Shown piece by piece: positions 55,401 to 63,830 of a DNA stretch of 64,000 nt. Where the stretch lies: assembly GCA_013373175.1 (NCBI GenBank), contig JABXII010000007.1, forward strand, positions 1 through 64,000, read 5' to 3'. The translations under genes and the position numbers were made by a program. Origin of the DNA: Campylobacteraceae bacterium. GTDB taxonomy: Bacteria; Campylobacterota; Campylobacteria; Campylobacterales; Arcobacteraceae. Position 1 is the first letter of the stretch. Every line of letters begins with the position of its first letter. The notes under the pieces are model-generated. The model did not search any database, was not told the DNA's origin, and saw nothing but the letters and a program-made list of their open reading frames with translations.

Positions 55401-56072
55401 ATGAATAAAAAAAATTTAAATATTACTAGTAAAAGGGGTCAAGCAGAAGGCATATCTGGACATATGTCTTATGGTAAACAGCCAACAGTTTTTAGTGATA
55501 TCTACCAAGAAAATATTAATATAGCCATTTGGCAGCGACAGAGACCAGATGCTTTAAAATATTCGGTAAAAGAGTTTTTAACATTGAATCCTACCTTTGA
55601 AAAGGAAATGATCTTAACGCCACAAGATACGTTTTCTCGTGTTAGTGAATCTTTTGATAATAATATGACTGAAATTAGCGAAGATATTGCTGAACTTGTG
55701 GATATGTTTTGTTATTTGTTTGAACTTAAGCAAGCAGGCATGCGTTTGAAAGTTTTAGATAAAGCGATGTGCCCTAAATTTCATGTGGACAAAGTACTTT
55801 GCCGTCTTGTGACAACCTATCAAGGTATAGCCACAGAATGGCTGCCACACGAGGTGGTTGACCAAACAAAACTAGGGTGGGGTTGTAACGGTTTGCCTGA
55901 CAGTGAATCTGGACTTTATCAAAGTGAAAGTGATATCCAAGAACTAGTTTGTGGTGATGTTGCATTGTTTAAAGGTACGCTTTGGGAAGGTAATGAAAAT
56001 GCTGGCTTAGTCCACCGTTCGCCAGAATTGATAACTAATGAAAAGCGTTTGATATTAACTTTAGATTTTTAA
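55401..56072 (+). CDS. DUF1826 family protein, GC-rich and probably acquired
   Basis: 223 residues. NIAIWQRQRPDALKYSVKEFLTL, GMRLKVLDKAMCPKFHVDKVLCRLVTTYQGIATEWLPHEVVD and GDVALFKGTLWEGNENAGLVHRSPE are features I associate with DUF1826, a family reported near zinc-responsive (Zur, COG0523) genes; its reaction is unknown, though the H...D/E pattern hints at a metal-binding cupin-like hydroxylase. Counting lines 55801-55920 gives about 45-53% GC against about 27% in the preceding gene, and it uses CGT, GGC and GCC codons, suggesting recent transfer, perhaps from a gammaproteobacterium. Last gene of the dksA operon. Confidence 0.75.
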   Translation: MNKKNLNITSKRGQAEGISGHMSYGKQPTVFSDIYQENINIAIWQRQRPDALKYSVKEFLTLNPTFEKEMILTPQDTFSRVSESFDNNMTEISEDIAELVDMFCYLFELKQAGMRLKVLDKAMCPKFHVDKVLCRLVTTYQGIATEWLPHEVVDQTKLGWGCNGLPDSESGLYQSESDIQELVCGDVALFKGTLWEGNENAGLVHRSPELITNEKRLILTLDF

Positions 56073-56162
56073 TAGTTAAAGGTTATGGTTTGTCTTATGA
56101 AGCTTGCAATCATAAAATATGCATTCTGTTAGTAATGTGAGCGTTAAGTTCACAATCTCCTT

Positions 56163-56222
56163 ATTTTGGAACAATCTAACTTATTGGCTTTATAAACTTT
56201 ATATAGAGATATAGTTTGTTCC
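56163..56222 (-). repeat. Dispersed intergenic palindromic repeat, copy B (60 bp)
   Basis: Reading the minus strand, it begins GGAACAAACTATATCTCTAT and ends TTAGATTGTTCCAAAAT. It matches copy A (22868-22937) at 54 of 60 positions and lacks the 10-base block 22918-22927. It lies 91 bases after the DUF1826 stop codon, before the aroE remnant, again between convergent gene ends. Confidence 0.7.
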
Positions 56223-56232
56223 TAAAGTGTTA

Positions 56233-56257
56233 AAGAAGAGAATTTTATTCTCTTCTT
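56233..56257. terminator. Hairpin at the end of the aroE remnant
   Basis: AAGAAGAGAA (56233-56242) pairs with TTCTCTTCTT (56248-56257), loop TTTTA, spanning the aroE remnant stop codon (56245-56247). It is probably the original aroE terminator, carried along with the fragment. Confidence 0.6.
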
Positions 56258-56349
56258 AATCCTTTTCTCATTGCTTCAACTACTGAATTATTAGCTTTTG
56301 TATTAGTAAAAAGTTCAAAAGCAAGTAAGCCTTGAAATAAAAGCATATC
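56245..56349 (-). pseudogene. aroE: 3' remnant of shikimate dehydrogenase gene (island junction)
   Basis: About 35 codons at the 3' end read DDMLLFQGLLAFELFTNT, then KANNSVVEAMRKGLRRE: the conserved C-terminus of AroE (GxxMLLxQGxxAFExFT), with a proper stop and terminator. The rest of AroE is absent; the upstream 37 codons of the same open frame (to 56463) are unrelated hydrophobic sequence. This is expected where an integrative element recombined into the 3' end of aroE, restoring the gene at its other end and leaving a duplicated 3' piece here. Confidence 0.75.
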
Positions 56350-56537
56350 ATCTATACTATTAAATTTACATAAAAATACAAATAGATACAAAAGCCTATA
56401 AAATAGGGCTTTATATAAGCAATTTTTAGTTATAATTTTACAAATAAATACATTTAAAAACATATTTCTACACTTTTAGGGTAGCTATAAGGTAGCTAAA
56501 ATATCTTATTAGGGTAGCATAAAAAGTAGGTAAAATT

Positions 56538-57641
56538 ATGGCACAACGAATAAAATCTAAAAAGTACCCGGGTGTTTATTACAGAGAGCTAAGTAATGGT
56601 GATAAGTCATATGATATAACTTATAAAGTTGATAATAAAAAAGTTTGGCTAAAAATAGGCTTACATAGTGAGGGTATAAGAGAAGCATACTGTCATCAAA
56701 AGAGAAATGAAATAGTAACTAAACAAAGATTAGGAGAAGAACTACCTCATGTAGCATCTAAAAAGACTTCTAAGACACTATTAGAACTTGCAAAAGAGTT
56801 TTATGATTATAAAGAGCTTTATAATAAACAAAATAAAAAAACTAGATCAAGAGTAGAAAATAGATTAAATGATCACTTTATTGGTACTAAGGCTGTAAAA
56901 ACAATAACAAAATCTGATATGGAAAACTTCCAAATTGAGATACAAAAAGATCTTATGCCTGCAACAGTTAATTTTACTATGCAACAAATTGGTGGAATAT
57001 TTATTTGGGCAATAGAAAATGAAGTACTTGATAAAAATCCTTGTAAAGGAATAAAAAAACTAAAAGTAAATAATTCAAGACTTAGATACCTTGAAATAGA
57101 TGAAATAAAAAAGCTTACACAAACTCTTAAAAATGATAAGATAGCATATTACTTTGTAATGCTAAGTTTAGCAACAGGAGGAAGACTACAAACGATATGC
57201 CATATTAAACCATCTGACATAAAAGAAAATGGAACAATAAAGCTATATGACTTTAAAAACAATAGTGAATATTATGGATTTATAAATAAAGAGCTTAGAA
57301 TTGAAATAGAGCAGTTTATATCAGAACTAAATATAAAAAAAGATGATTATTTATTTAAAACTACAAAAAATCAAAACTACACAAATCAATACTACTATAG
57401 AAAACTCCAACCTATATTTGACATACTGTTCAATCCTGAAGGAACAGAACCCCTAAATAAAGTAACTATACATACACTAAGACATACATTTGCAAGTCAA
57501 TTAGCTATAAATGAAACTCCAATACTTACAATCAAAAAACTTATGAATCATAATGATATAAATGCAACGATGAGATATGCTAAGTTAAGTAAGAGTAGTG
57601 GAGAGAAGCATGTGGATAGTTTGATTAAGAGTTTTATTTGA
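56538..57641 (+). CDS. Tyrosine recombinase (phage-type integrase)
   Basis: 367 residues. N-terminal arm-binding region (about 1-60; RIKSKKYPGVYYRELSNGDKSY), core-binding domain (about 75-175), catalytic domain with Arg216 (ATGGRL), His312 and Arg315 (HTLRH), His338 (MNHND) and the nucleophile Tyr347 (MRYAK): all key residues are present, so it is probably active. It lies 75 bases to the right of the aroE remnant and points away from it. It would integrate and excise the island. Confidence 0.93.
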   Translation: MAQRIKSKKYPGVYYRELSNGDKSYDITYKVDNKKVWLKIGLHSEGIREAYCHQKRNEIVTKQRLGEELPHVASKKTSKTLLELAKEFYDYKELYNKQNKKTRSRVENRLNDHFIGTKAVKTITKSDMENFQIEIQKDLMPATVNFTMQQIGGIFIWAIENEVLDKNPCKGIKKLKVNNSRLRYLEIDEIKKLTQTLKNDKIAYYFVMLSLATGGRLQTICHIKPSDIKENGTIKLYDFKNNSEYYGFINKELRIEIEQFISELNIKKDDYLFKTTKNQNYTNQYYYRKLQPIFDILFNPEGTEPLNKVTIHTLRHTFASQLAINETPILTIKKLMNHNDINATMRYAKLSKSSGEKHVDSLIKSFI

Positions 57642-57783
57642 AAATAGAACGGTACTGAAAAATTAAAAAGTATATAAGTATTATGTAGATATCATACAAA
57701 TGATTTTATCAGGATAGGAAACTCAAATAATAAATATAAATTCATCACTTTTAGAAAAAAATAATTATTCTACTTTTAAAACA

Positions 57784-59103
57784 ATGCAATATCTTGGTGC
57801 AAAGAATCGTTCTTTAAATACAATTATAGAAGAATGTTCAAAATATAGTAAAGGTGGATATATACTTGATTTATTTGCTGGTTCTACTATAGTTTCACAA
57901 GCGTTAAGTAGCACCTACAATAATGTAATTTCAAATGATATTCAAATGTATAGTAAAGTTTTTGCAAATGCAACATTAAAAATAAATTATGAAACAAAAG
58001 ACTTTCAACACTTTTTTTCATTGTTAGATGATATAACTTCAAATTCTATTGAATATAAATTTTACAGTAAATTTAAAACTTTTGTGGAAAAAGAAAAAGA
58101 ATTACTTCATGCAAAGAACTCTGAAAAACTAATGTTATACTATTCTACCTTCCCAAATATTTGGAGAGAGTGTGAAAATAAGTCACAATACATTGAAAAA
58201 TTACACAAAAGTTTACAAGAAAATATTGATAGATTAGGTTTTAATATTGGCCCAATTGTTACTTTGAATTACGCAGGAACATATTTCGGGATTAAACAAT
58301 CTTTAGATTTAGATTATTTAAGAAATTCTATTGAAGAGATAAAAAGAAAAGAATATATTACTGAATGGGAATATAATATGTTTTTAACTTGTTTATTATC
58401 AGTAGTTTCTAAAATTGTATTCTCAGCAGGAAAGCATTTTGCACAACCAGTTAGCTCAGAGGGAGTACTACGTAGTTCTATATTAAATCAAAGATTATTA
58501 ACAGATAGATCATATGATGTATTAGAACTTTTTAATAAAACAGTTAAAAGTTTTTTAAAACATTCTGAGAAAATTTCACATGCTAAAAATAATATTTCAT
58601 TAAATAATTCAATGGAAAGTTTTTTAGAAGATGATTTAGAGTTACCAAAGATTGATGTTATCTATGCAGACCCACCATACACTGCTCAACAATATTCTAG
58701 ATTTTATCATATTCCAGAAGTAATAGTTCAATATAAAATCCCTAAACTGCAAATTCATAAAGGTTCTGTTACAAAGGGAATTTATCCTGAAGATAAATAT
58801 AAATCTCGTTTCTGCTCAAAAACAAAAGTAAAAGAAGCTTTCAAAGATTTATTTAAATTAACTAAAAAATTAGATTCAGTTCTTATTTTAAGTTATTCAG
58901 AATCAAAAAACAATACAACAGGAAATGAAAGAATGATTGATTTAACTACATTAGATCAATTACAACAAGAAATTATTCCTGAATATAATTCAACCAAAGT
59001 TGAATTTAATTTTGATTATAAACAATTAAATAATTCGAAGTTTATAGATAATAAAAAAAGTGATAAGGAAATACTATTGGTATATAGTAAAAAAGTTAGA
59101 TGA
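57784..59103 (+). CDS. D12-class adenine-specific DNA methyltransferase, first of a pair
   Basis: 439 residues from ATG 57784. MQYLGAKNR opening, SAM motif ILDLFAGSTIVSQAL (about 27-41), NDIQMYSK, and catalytic DPPY at 296-299 (DVIYADPPYTAQQYSRFYH) indicate N6-adenine methylation. Open frame extends upstream to about 57727 without ATG/GTG/TTG (INSSLLEKNNYSTFKT), so an ATA start near AGGATAGGAAA is possible. It overlaps the next gene (ATGA). The partner methylates presumably the other strand. Confidence 0.88.
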   Translation: MQYLGAKNRSLNTIIEECSKYSKGGYILDLFAGSTIVSQALSSTYNNVISNDIQMYSKVFANATLKINYETKDFQHFFSLLDDITSNSIEYKFYSKFKTFVEKEKELLHAKNSEKLMLYYSTFPNIWRECENKSQYIEKLHKSLQENIDRLGFNIGPIVTLNYAGTYFGIKQSLDLDYLRNSIEEIKRKEYITEWEYNMFLTCLLSVVSKIVFSAGKHFAQPVSSEGVLRSSILNQRLLTDRSYDVLELFNKTVKSFLKHSEKISHAKNNISLNNSMESFLEDDLELPKIDVIYADPPYTAQQYSRFYHIPEVIVQYKIPKLQIHKGSVTKGIYPEDKYKSRFCSKTKVKEAFKDLFKLTKKLDSVLILSYSESKNNTTGNERMIDLTTLDQLQQEIIPEYNSTKVEFNFDYKQLNNSKFIDNKKSDKEILLVYSKKVR

Positions 59104-60374
59104 TACAAAGATATTTAGGAAATAAAACATCATTTATAGATGAAATTATTAAAGAAATTGATAAACTTTGTAATAAAGAAGACTATGTTTGTGATATTTT
59201 TTCTGGTACTCTATCAGTATCTATGAAATTAAAAGAAAAAGGATACAAAGTAATTTCTAATGATATAAATCGTTTTTCATATTGTTTTGGGAAAAGTCAT
59301 CTTTTAAATAATACAATACCAATAATAGATTTAAAAAAACTGGGAATTAATTTTAACGAGTATGAAAATGAAGCACTTAATAGATTAAATGAAATAAATA
59401 CTAATGATGAAGGCTTTAAGTTTTTAAAAAAACAGAAATATAGAATCCCTTATATTAATCTTATTATTTTATTAAAATATCTTGATAATTTAGATTCAAC
59501 TAAACTCCCATCTAGTTATAATAATACGTATTTCTTTGACTATTACACAGAAAAAGGGTCTCATAGTAAATTTATTAGTCAAAGAGGTAGTGAAGGAAGA
59601 CGTAAATTCTTTACACCTGATAATGGTTCTAGAATTGATTTATACTTAAATAAAATAAGAGAATGGTTTAATAATAAATTACTCAATGATGATCTATATT
59701 TTTTACTACTATCTATTATTTCAGAATCTATTGAAAAAATAAGTAATACTCAAGGAACATTTCATGATTTTCCAAGAGAGCAATATGATTCAAGAGCATT
59801 GAAAGAATTAAAATTAAGACTACCAAAATTTGATAATATTCTATCTAAAACAGAAGGACATATTTTAGGAAAAGAACGTGACTCATTAGATTTTATAAAA
59901 GAAGTCCCAAGACATAAAGTTTTATATATTGATCCTCCTTATAACTTTAGACAATATACTTCATATTATTTTATGTTAAATCTTATTTGCGACTATTGTG
60001 AAATTAAAGACTTAGAAAAATATTTTAATAATGTGAAATTTGTAAGAGGACAAAATATGGAAAAAAATTTTATTTCTTCATTTTGTAAGAATTCAGAATT
60101 TATTTCTTCTTTAAAAAAACTTATTAAAGATGCAGATACAGAATGGATAATCATGAGTTATTTTAATGGAAGAAACCATAAAACGTCTAATAATGATAAG
60201 AAATGTATTCTAACTGATTTAGAAAACTTTTTTAAATCTGAATTATTTGAAAAAGACTCACTAATTATAAAACCTATTGAAAGAAAAAACTATCAAAGTT
60301 ATGGTGGTCATAAAGCAACTAAAGTAGATGAATTATTATATATAGTAAAAAAGGATAAAAATGAGATGGTTTAA
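59100..60374 (+). CDS. D12-class adenine-specific DNA methyltransferase, second of a pair
   Basis: 424 residues. MIQRYLGNKTSFIDEI opening, SAM motif VCDIFSGTLSVSMKL (about 30-44), SNDINRFS and DPPY at 278-281 (KVLYIDPPYNFRQYTSYYF). It is a diverged paralogue of the preceding enzyme (the DPPY-x3-QY and YLGxK blocks align) and starts at the ATG overlapping its stop. Two different methyltransferases imply an asymmetric target in which each protects one strand, as in LlaJI. It overlaps the McrB-like gene by 14 bases. Confidence 0.88.
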   Translation: MIQRYLGNKTSFIDEIIKEIDKLCNKEDYVCDIFSGTLSVSMKLKEKGYKVISNDINRFSYCFGKSHLLNNTIPIIDLKKLGINFNEYENEALNRLNEINTNDEGFKFLKKQKYRIPYINLIILLKYLDNLDSTKLPSSYNNTYFFDYYTEKGSHSKFISQRGSEGRRKFFTPDNGSRIDLYLNKIREWFNNKLLNDDLYFLLLSIISESIEKISNTQGTFHDFPREQYDSRALKELKLRLPKFDNILSKTEGHILGKERDSLDFIKEVPRHKVLYIDPPYNFRQYTSYYFMLNLICDYCEIKDLEKYFNNVKFVRGQNMEKNFISSFCKNSEFISSLKKLIKDADTEWIIMSYFNGRNHKTSNNDKKCILTDLENFFKSELFEKDSLIIKPIERKNYQSYGGHKATKVDELLYIVKKDKNEMV

Positions 60375-62097
60375 TATTCTTAACAGTGAAGCATTTAAAA
60401 ATTGGTTAGCCTCTACAGGAAGTGGGACAAGATTACCACAAGGGAATTTTAAACTAGATGGTTTTACTTCTTCTATGAGGAAGTTTAATAATGCTCACAC
60501 ATGGTTGTCAAATTTAAATAACACTGGAACTTTTTCTCCCGGAGGAAGGCTATCCCAAGCTAAAATAGATCTTACTTCAGCAGGTATTCTAAATAATAGA
60601 GAAGATACTTTTACTTCATTAGGGAAACTAACTATTGATAAATGGGATCAGTTTTTAATTCCAGCAGGGGATGATGATTATGAAATTCATAGATGTTTAA
60701 TACTTACAGATAATGCATTTTCACTAGGAAATGAACAATATATTAAATATTATAATAATTGGCTTAAATTACGAACATTATTTAGCTATGAATTTTTAAT
60801 AAATAATAAAGTCTATTTATACCTTTTTTCATATTTAGATAAAGATGTAAATGACTTTAACCCATACAATCTTATTTTCACTCTTAACATAGGGGAATCT
60901 TATTTTACTAACAATATTGATTGGAATTTAATTAAAACTTATTATAATAATGATATCGATGTTGAAGTTAATAAATATGATACTACTATTTCAAGTTATC
61001 TATCAAGAGAAGGTCGTTCAAACCTATGTATTGCTTTTGAACTTCTATCTAAAGATGAAGATGAAAGAATACCTTTTATAAACTCATTAGGTCTGGATCA
61101 AGCTATTCATGATAAACTGTTAGAAATAAGTAATGTACTAAAACCATATACAAAAGCAACTAATAGAATTTACTATGGACCTCCTGGAACAGGAAAATCA
61201 TATGAAGTTAATAGAATAACAAGCCCACATAAAAGAATTAATTCCAATAGAGTTGAAAAAGTTACTTTTCATCCAGAATACGATTATCATTCTTTTGTAG
61301 GAAATTATAAACCTACAATGGTTGGCACTTCAATTTCATACCAATTTGTTCCTCAGCCATTTGCTAGAATATATGTTCAAGCATGGAAAGACTTATCAAA
61401 TGAATACTTTTTACAAATTGAAGAAATTAATAGAGGAAACTGCGCTGAAATATTTGGTGATTTATTCCAACTTCTTGATCGCAATCCTGATTATGAAGTT
61501 TCAGCAGATGAAGATTTTAAAAAGTTTCTTCAAGATCAACTAGGTGAAACCCATAAAGGGATAGAAAATGGAAAGATTCTTTTACCTCCTAATTTAAACC
61601 TTATAGCAACAATGAATACTTCGGATCAGTCTTTATTTCCAATGGATAGTGCTTTTAAAAGAAGATGGAACTGGATATATACTCCAATAAAATATGAATC
61701 AGATTGTATCGACATATCAAAAGACTATGAAATAGAAATAGATAGTAATAGATATAAGTGGTTATCATTTTTAGAAAAAATAAATAAAGAAATTTTCAAT
61801 GCAACAGAGAGTCAAGATAAACAAATAGGGAATTGGTTTGTATCGCCTACTATTGGAAATAATATTGATATAGATACCTTTGTCAATAAAGTTATATTCT
61901 ATCTTTGGAATGATATTTTTAAAGAAGAAGATGAATATAATATTTTTAAAGTTAGTGATGAAAAAGCTGATGAATTTGCAATAAATACAGATAAAAAAGT
62001 TATTACATTTGAGAAGTTTTTTGAAAATAATAAAATTTATCGTATACCTATATTAAAATATTTATTTAATGATGTATTATCAGTAGGACAGTTCTAA
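60361..62097 (+). CDS. McrB-like AAA+ GTPase with unrecognised N-terminal domain
   Basis: 578 residues. The C-terminal AAA+ domain has Walker A GPPGTGKS (273-280), Walker B LQIEEINRGN (351-360), the McrB signature MNTSDQSLFPMDSAFKRRW (418-436) and sensor region. The first ~260 residues match no domain I recognise and would bind DNA or confer specificity. McrB-like motors translocate DNA and drive the McrC nuclease. Stop TAA shares a base with the next ATG (TAATG). Confidence 0.87.
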   Translation: MRWFNILNSEAFKNWLASTGSGTRLPQGNFKLDGFTSSMRKFNNAHTWLSNLNNTGTFSPGGRLSQAKIDLTSAGILNNREDTFTSLGKLTIDKWDQFLIPAGDDDYEIHRCLILTDNAFSLGNEQYIKYYNNWLKLRTLFSYEFLINNKVYLYLFSYLDKDVNDFNPYNLIFTLNIGESYFTNNIDWNLIKTYYNNDIDVEVNKYDTTISSYLSREGRSNLCIAFELLSKDEDERIPFINSLGLDQAIHDKLLEISNVLKPYTKATNRIYYGPPGTGKSYEVNRITSPHKRINSNRVEKVTFHPEYDYHSFVGNYKPTMVGTSISYQFVPQPFARIYVQAWKDLSNEYFLQIEEINRGNCAEIFGDLFQLLDRNPDYEVSADEDFKKFLQDQLGETHKGIENGKILLPPNLNLIATMNTSDQSLFPMDSAFKRRWNWIYTPIKYESDCIDISKDYEIEIDSNRYKWLSFLEKINKEIFNATESQDKQIGNWFVSPTIGNNIDIDTFVNKVIFYLWNDIFKEEDEYNIFKVSDEKADEFAINTDKKVITFEKFFENNKIYRIPILKYLFNDVLSVGQF

Positions 62098-63830
62098 TGA
62101 GAATTTTCATTGAAAGAGAATCTTACAATAAAAAATTGTTAGAGTCTCTTTTAGGTGATAAATTTTATACAAGTTACAATAAAGATATAGCCACTATTGA
62201 CCAAGTAGGATACTTCCATTGTAAAAACAATGAATTAATCTATTTATTACCAAAAGTATTTATAAATAAAGATGGCCTAATTTTAAATAAATATACAAAA
62301 GAAGAACTTAGTACAAATCCAATTTCTGAAGTTATAGATGATACAACTGAATTGAATTGGCTAAGAAGATTCCTAATTATTTTTTATAAAAGTTTAATTG
62401 AATATAAAACCCGTTATAACAGTACAATATTAAGAAAAGAAGATATTCATCAATTAAATACTACTATAGGTGAATCTGAATTCTCATATCTTGATATTTC
62501 ACTATCTATTATTAACTTTTATAAAAAAAACAAAAATACGATTTTATATATAACTAGGGAGCATGAATCTCAAAGACATAAATCTGTAAAATGGAATAAA
62601 ACTATTAGAAAAAGTGATCCCTATTTTACAAATTCTAATGAACCAATTTACTTGAAAACAAAAAATAAGAAAAAAGAAATTGATAATGAAGAAGAATTAT
62701 TAACTATTTATTATTCAGTTTTATACCATTTAAAGAAAGAGTTTTATTTTAATATAACATTTGATACTTCATATGCAAAATATAAAGGTACTTCGTTTGA
62801 AAAGATATCTAAAAAAGCCCCTAAAATACTAAAGAGAATACGATATAAATACTATTCAGATATTCTAATAAAGATATATAATCTTTTACAAATATATTTT
62901 TCAAAGTCTAATGCAGCCTCAATAAAGAATAAGCAAGAAGATTATATTATGGTTAAAGACTATCATTGGGTTTTTGAAGATATGATTGATAAATTATTTT
63001 CTGATAATTTAAGAGAAATAAAAACAAATAAAGGTATATCTCTTAAAAAACTAAAATCACAAAAAGATGGTAAAGAAGTTGATCATATTTTTGAGTATAA
63101 TTCTTTAATAGATTGTGATGAAAATATTTATTATATTGGAGATTCAAAATATTATAAAAGCAATAATAATTTACAAGAGAACTCTATTTATAAGCAGTTT
63201 ACATATGCTAAAAATGTTATTCAGTTTAATATTGACTTATTAAATGAAAAAAAAGTCATAAATCAAAATTTAAGATATCGTGATGAGATTACAGAAGGAT
63301 ATAATATTACTCCCAATTTTTTTATTCAAGGTGTAATAGAAGATTTTAATAATTTTGACAATCACAACTTATCACACAATACTGAAAAAAGAATCGAGCA
63401 TTCATTTCATTATAAAGATAGACTATTTGATAGAGATTCATTATATGTTTATTACTATGATATTAATTTTCTTTTTGTATTAAGCACATATACAAAAAAA
63501 GACTTTACTACTTTATATAAATTTAGAGACAATATGAAAAAAGAATTTAGAAAGAATTTTATTCAATACTTTAAAAAACAAAGAAATTTTATGTTTTATT
63601 ACAGTGACTTTGAAAATATAAATTCACTTGAAAATTTTGTTAATAAAAATTTTAAAATATTAAATGGGAAAATATATCGTTCTAAACCATTACCTAATAG
63701 ACTTATTTTTGCTATATATAAAGATGATTTAGAAATAACATCAAAAATATCTCATTCAAGAACTACAGGATTATCTATTTGTTCTTTTTCAACTGACTCA
63801 ACAATTGAACTAACAAAATTTAATTTCTAA
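62097..63830 (+). CDS. McrC/LlaJI-type restriction nuclease subunit
   Basis: 577 residues, highly charged. A PD-(D/E)xK nuclease core is visible near 294-354: Glu294 (WVFEDMIDKL), Asp329 (KEVDHIFEY) and Asp349-x-Lys351 (YYIGDSKYYK), the pattern of the LlaJI/McrC restriction subunit. Upstream (1-250) is a McrC-like region. With the McrB-like motor it would cut unmethylated DNA at sites the two methyltransferases protect. Last gene of the operon. Confidence 0.82.
   Translation: MRIFIERESYNKKLLESLLGDKFYTSYNKDIATIDQVGYFHCKNNELIYLLPKVFINKDGLILNKYTKEELSTNPISEVIDDTTELNWLRRFLIIFYKSLIEYKTRYNSTILRKEDIHQLNTTIGESEFSYLDISLSIINFYKKNKNTILYITREHESQRHKSVKWNKTIRKSDPYFTNSNEPIYLKTKNKKKEIDNEEELLTIYYSVLYHLKKEFYFNITFDTSYAKYKGTSFEKISKKAPKILKRIRYKYYSDILIKIYNLLQIYFSKSNAASIKNKQEDYIMVKDYHWVFEDMIDKLFSDNLREIKTNKGISLKKLKSQKDGKEVDHIFEYNSLIDCDENIYYIGDSKYYKSNNNLQENSIYKQFTYAKNVIQFNIDLLNEKKVINQNLRYRDEITEGYNITPNFFIQGVIEDFNNFDNHNLSHNTEKRIEHSFHYKDRLFDRDSLYVYYYDINFLFVLSTYTKKDFTTLYKFRDNMKKEFRKNFIQYFKKQRNFMFYYSDFENINSLENFVNKNFKILNGKIYRSKPLPNRLIFAIYKDDLEITSKISHSRTTGLSICSFSTDSTIELTKFNF

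Noticed and set aside
56350-56463. Hydrophobic N-terminal extension of the aroE fragment as a membrane peptide
   Set aside because: It is only open frame upstream of the remnant with unrelated, low-complexity composition.
57784-63830. BREX, DISARM or retron defence system
   Set aside because: No PglZ, BrxC, DrmA or reverse transcriptase; the four genes fit a McrBC/LlaJI-type restriction system.
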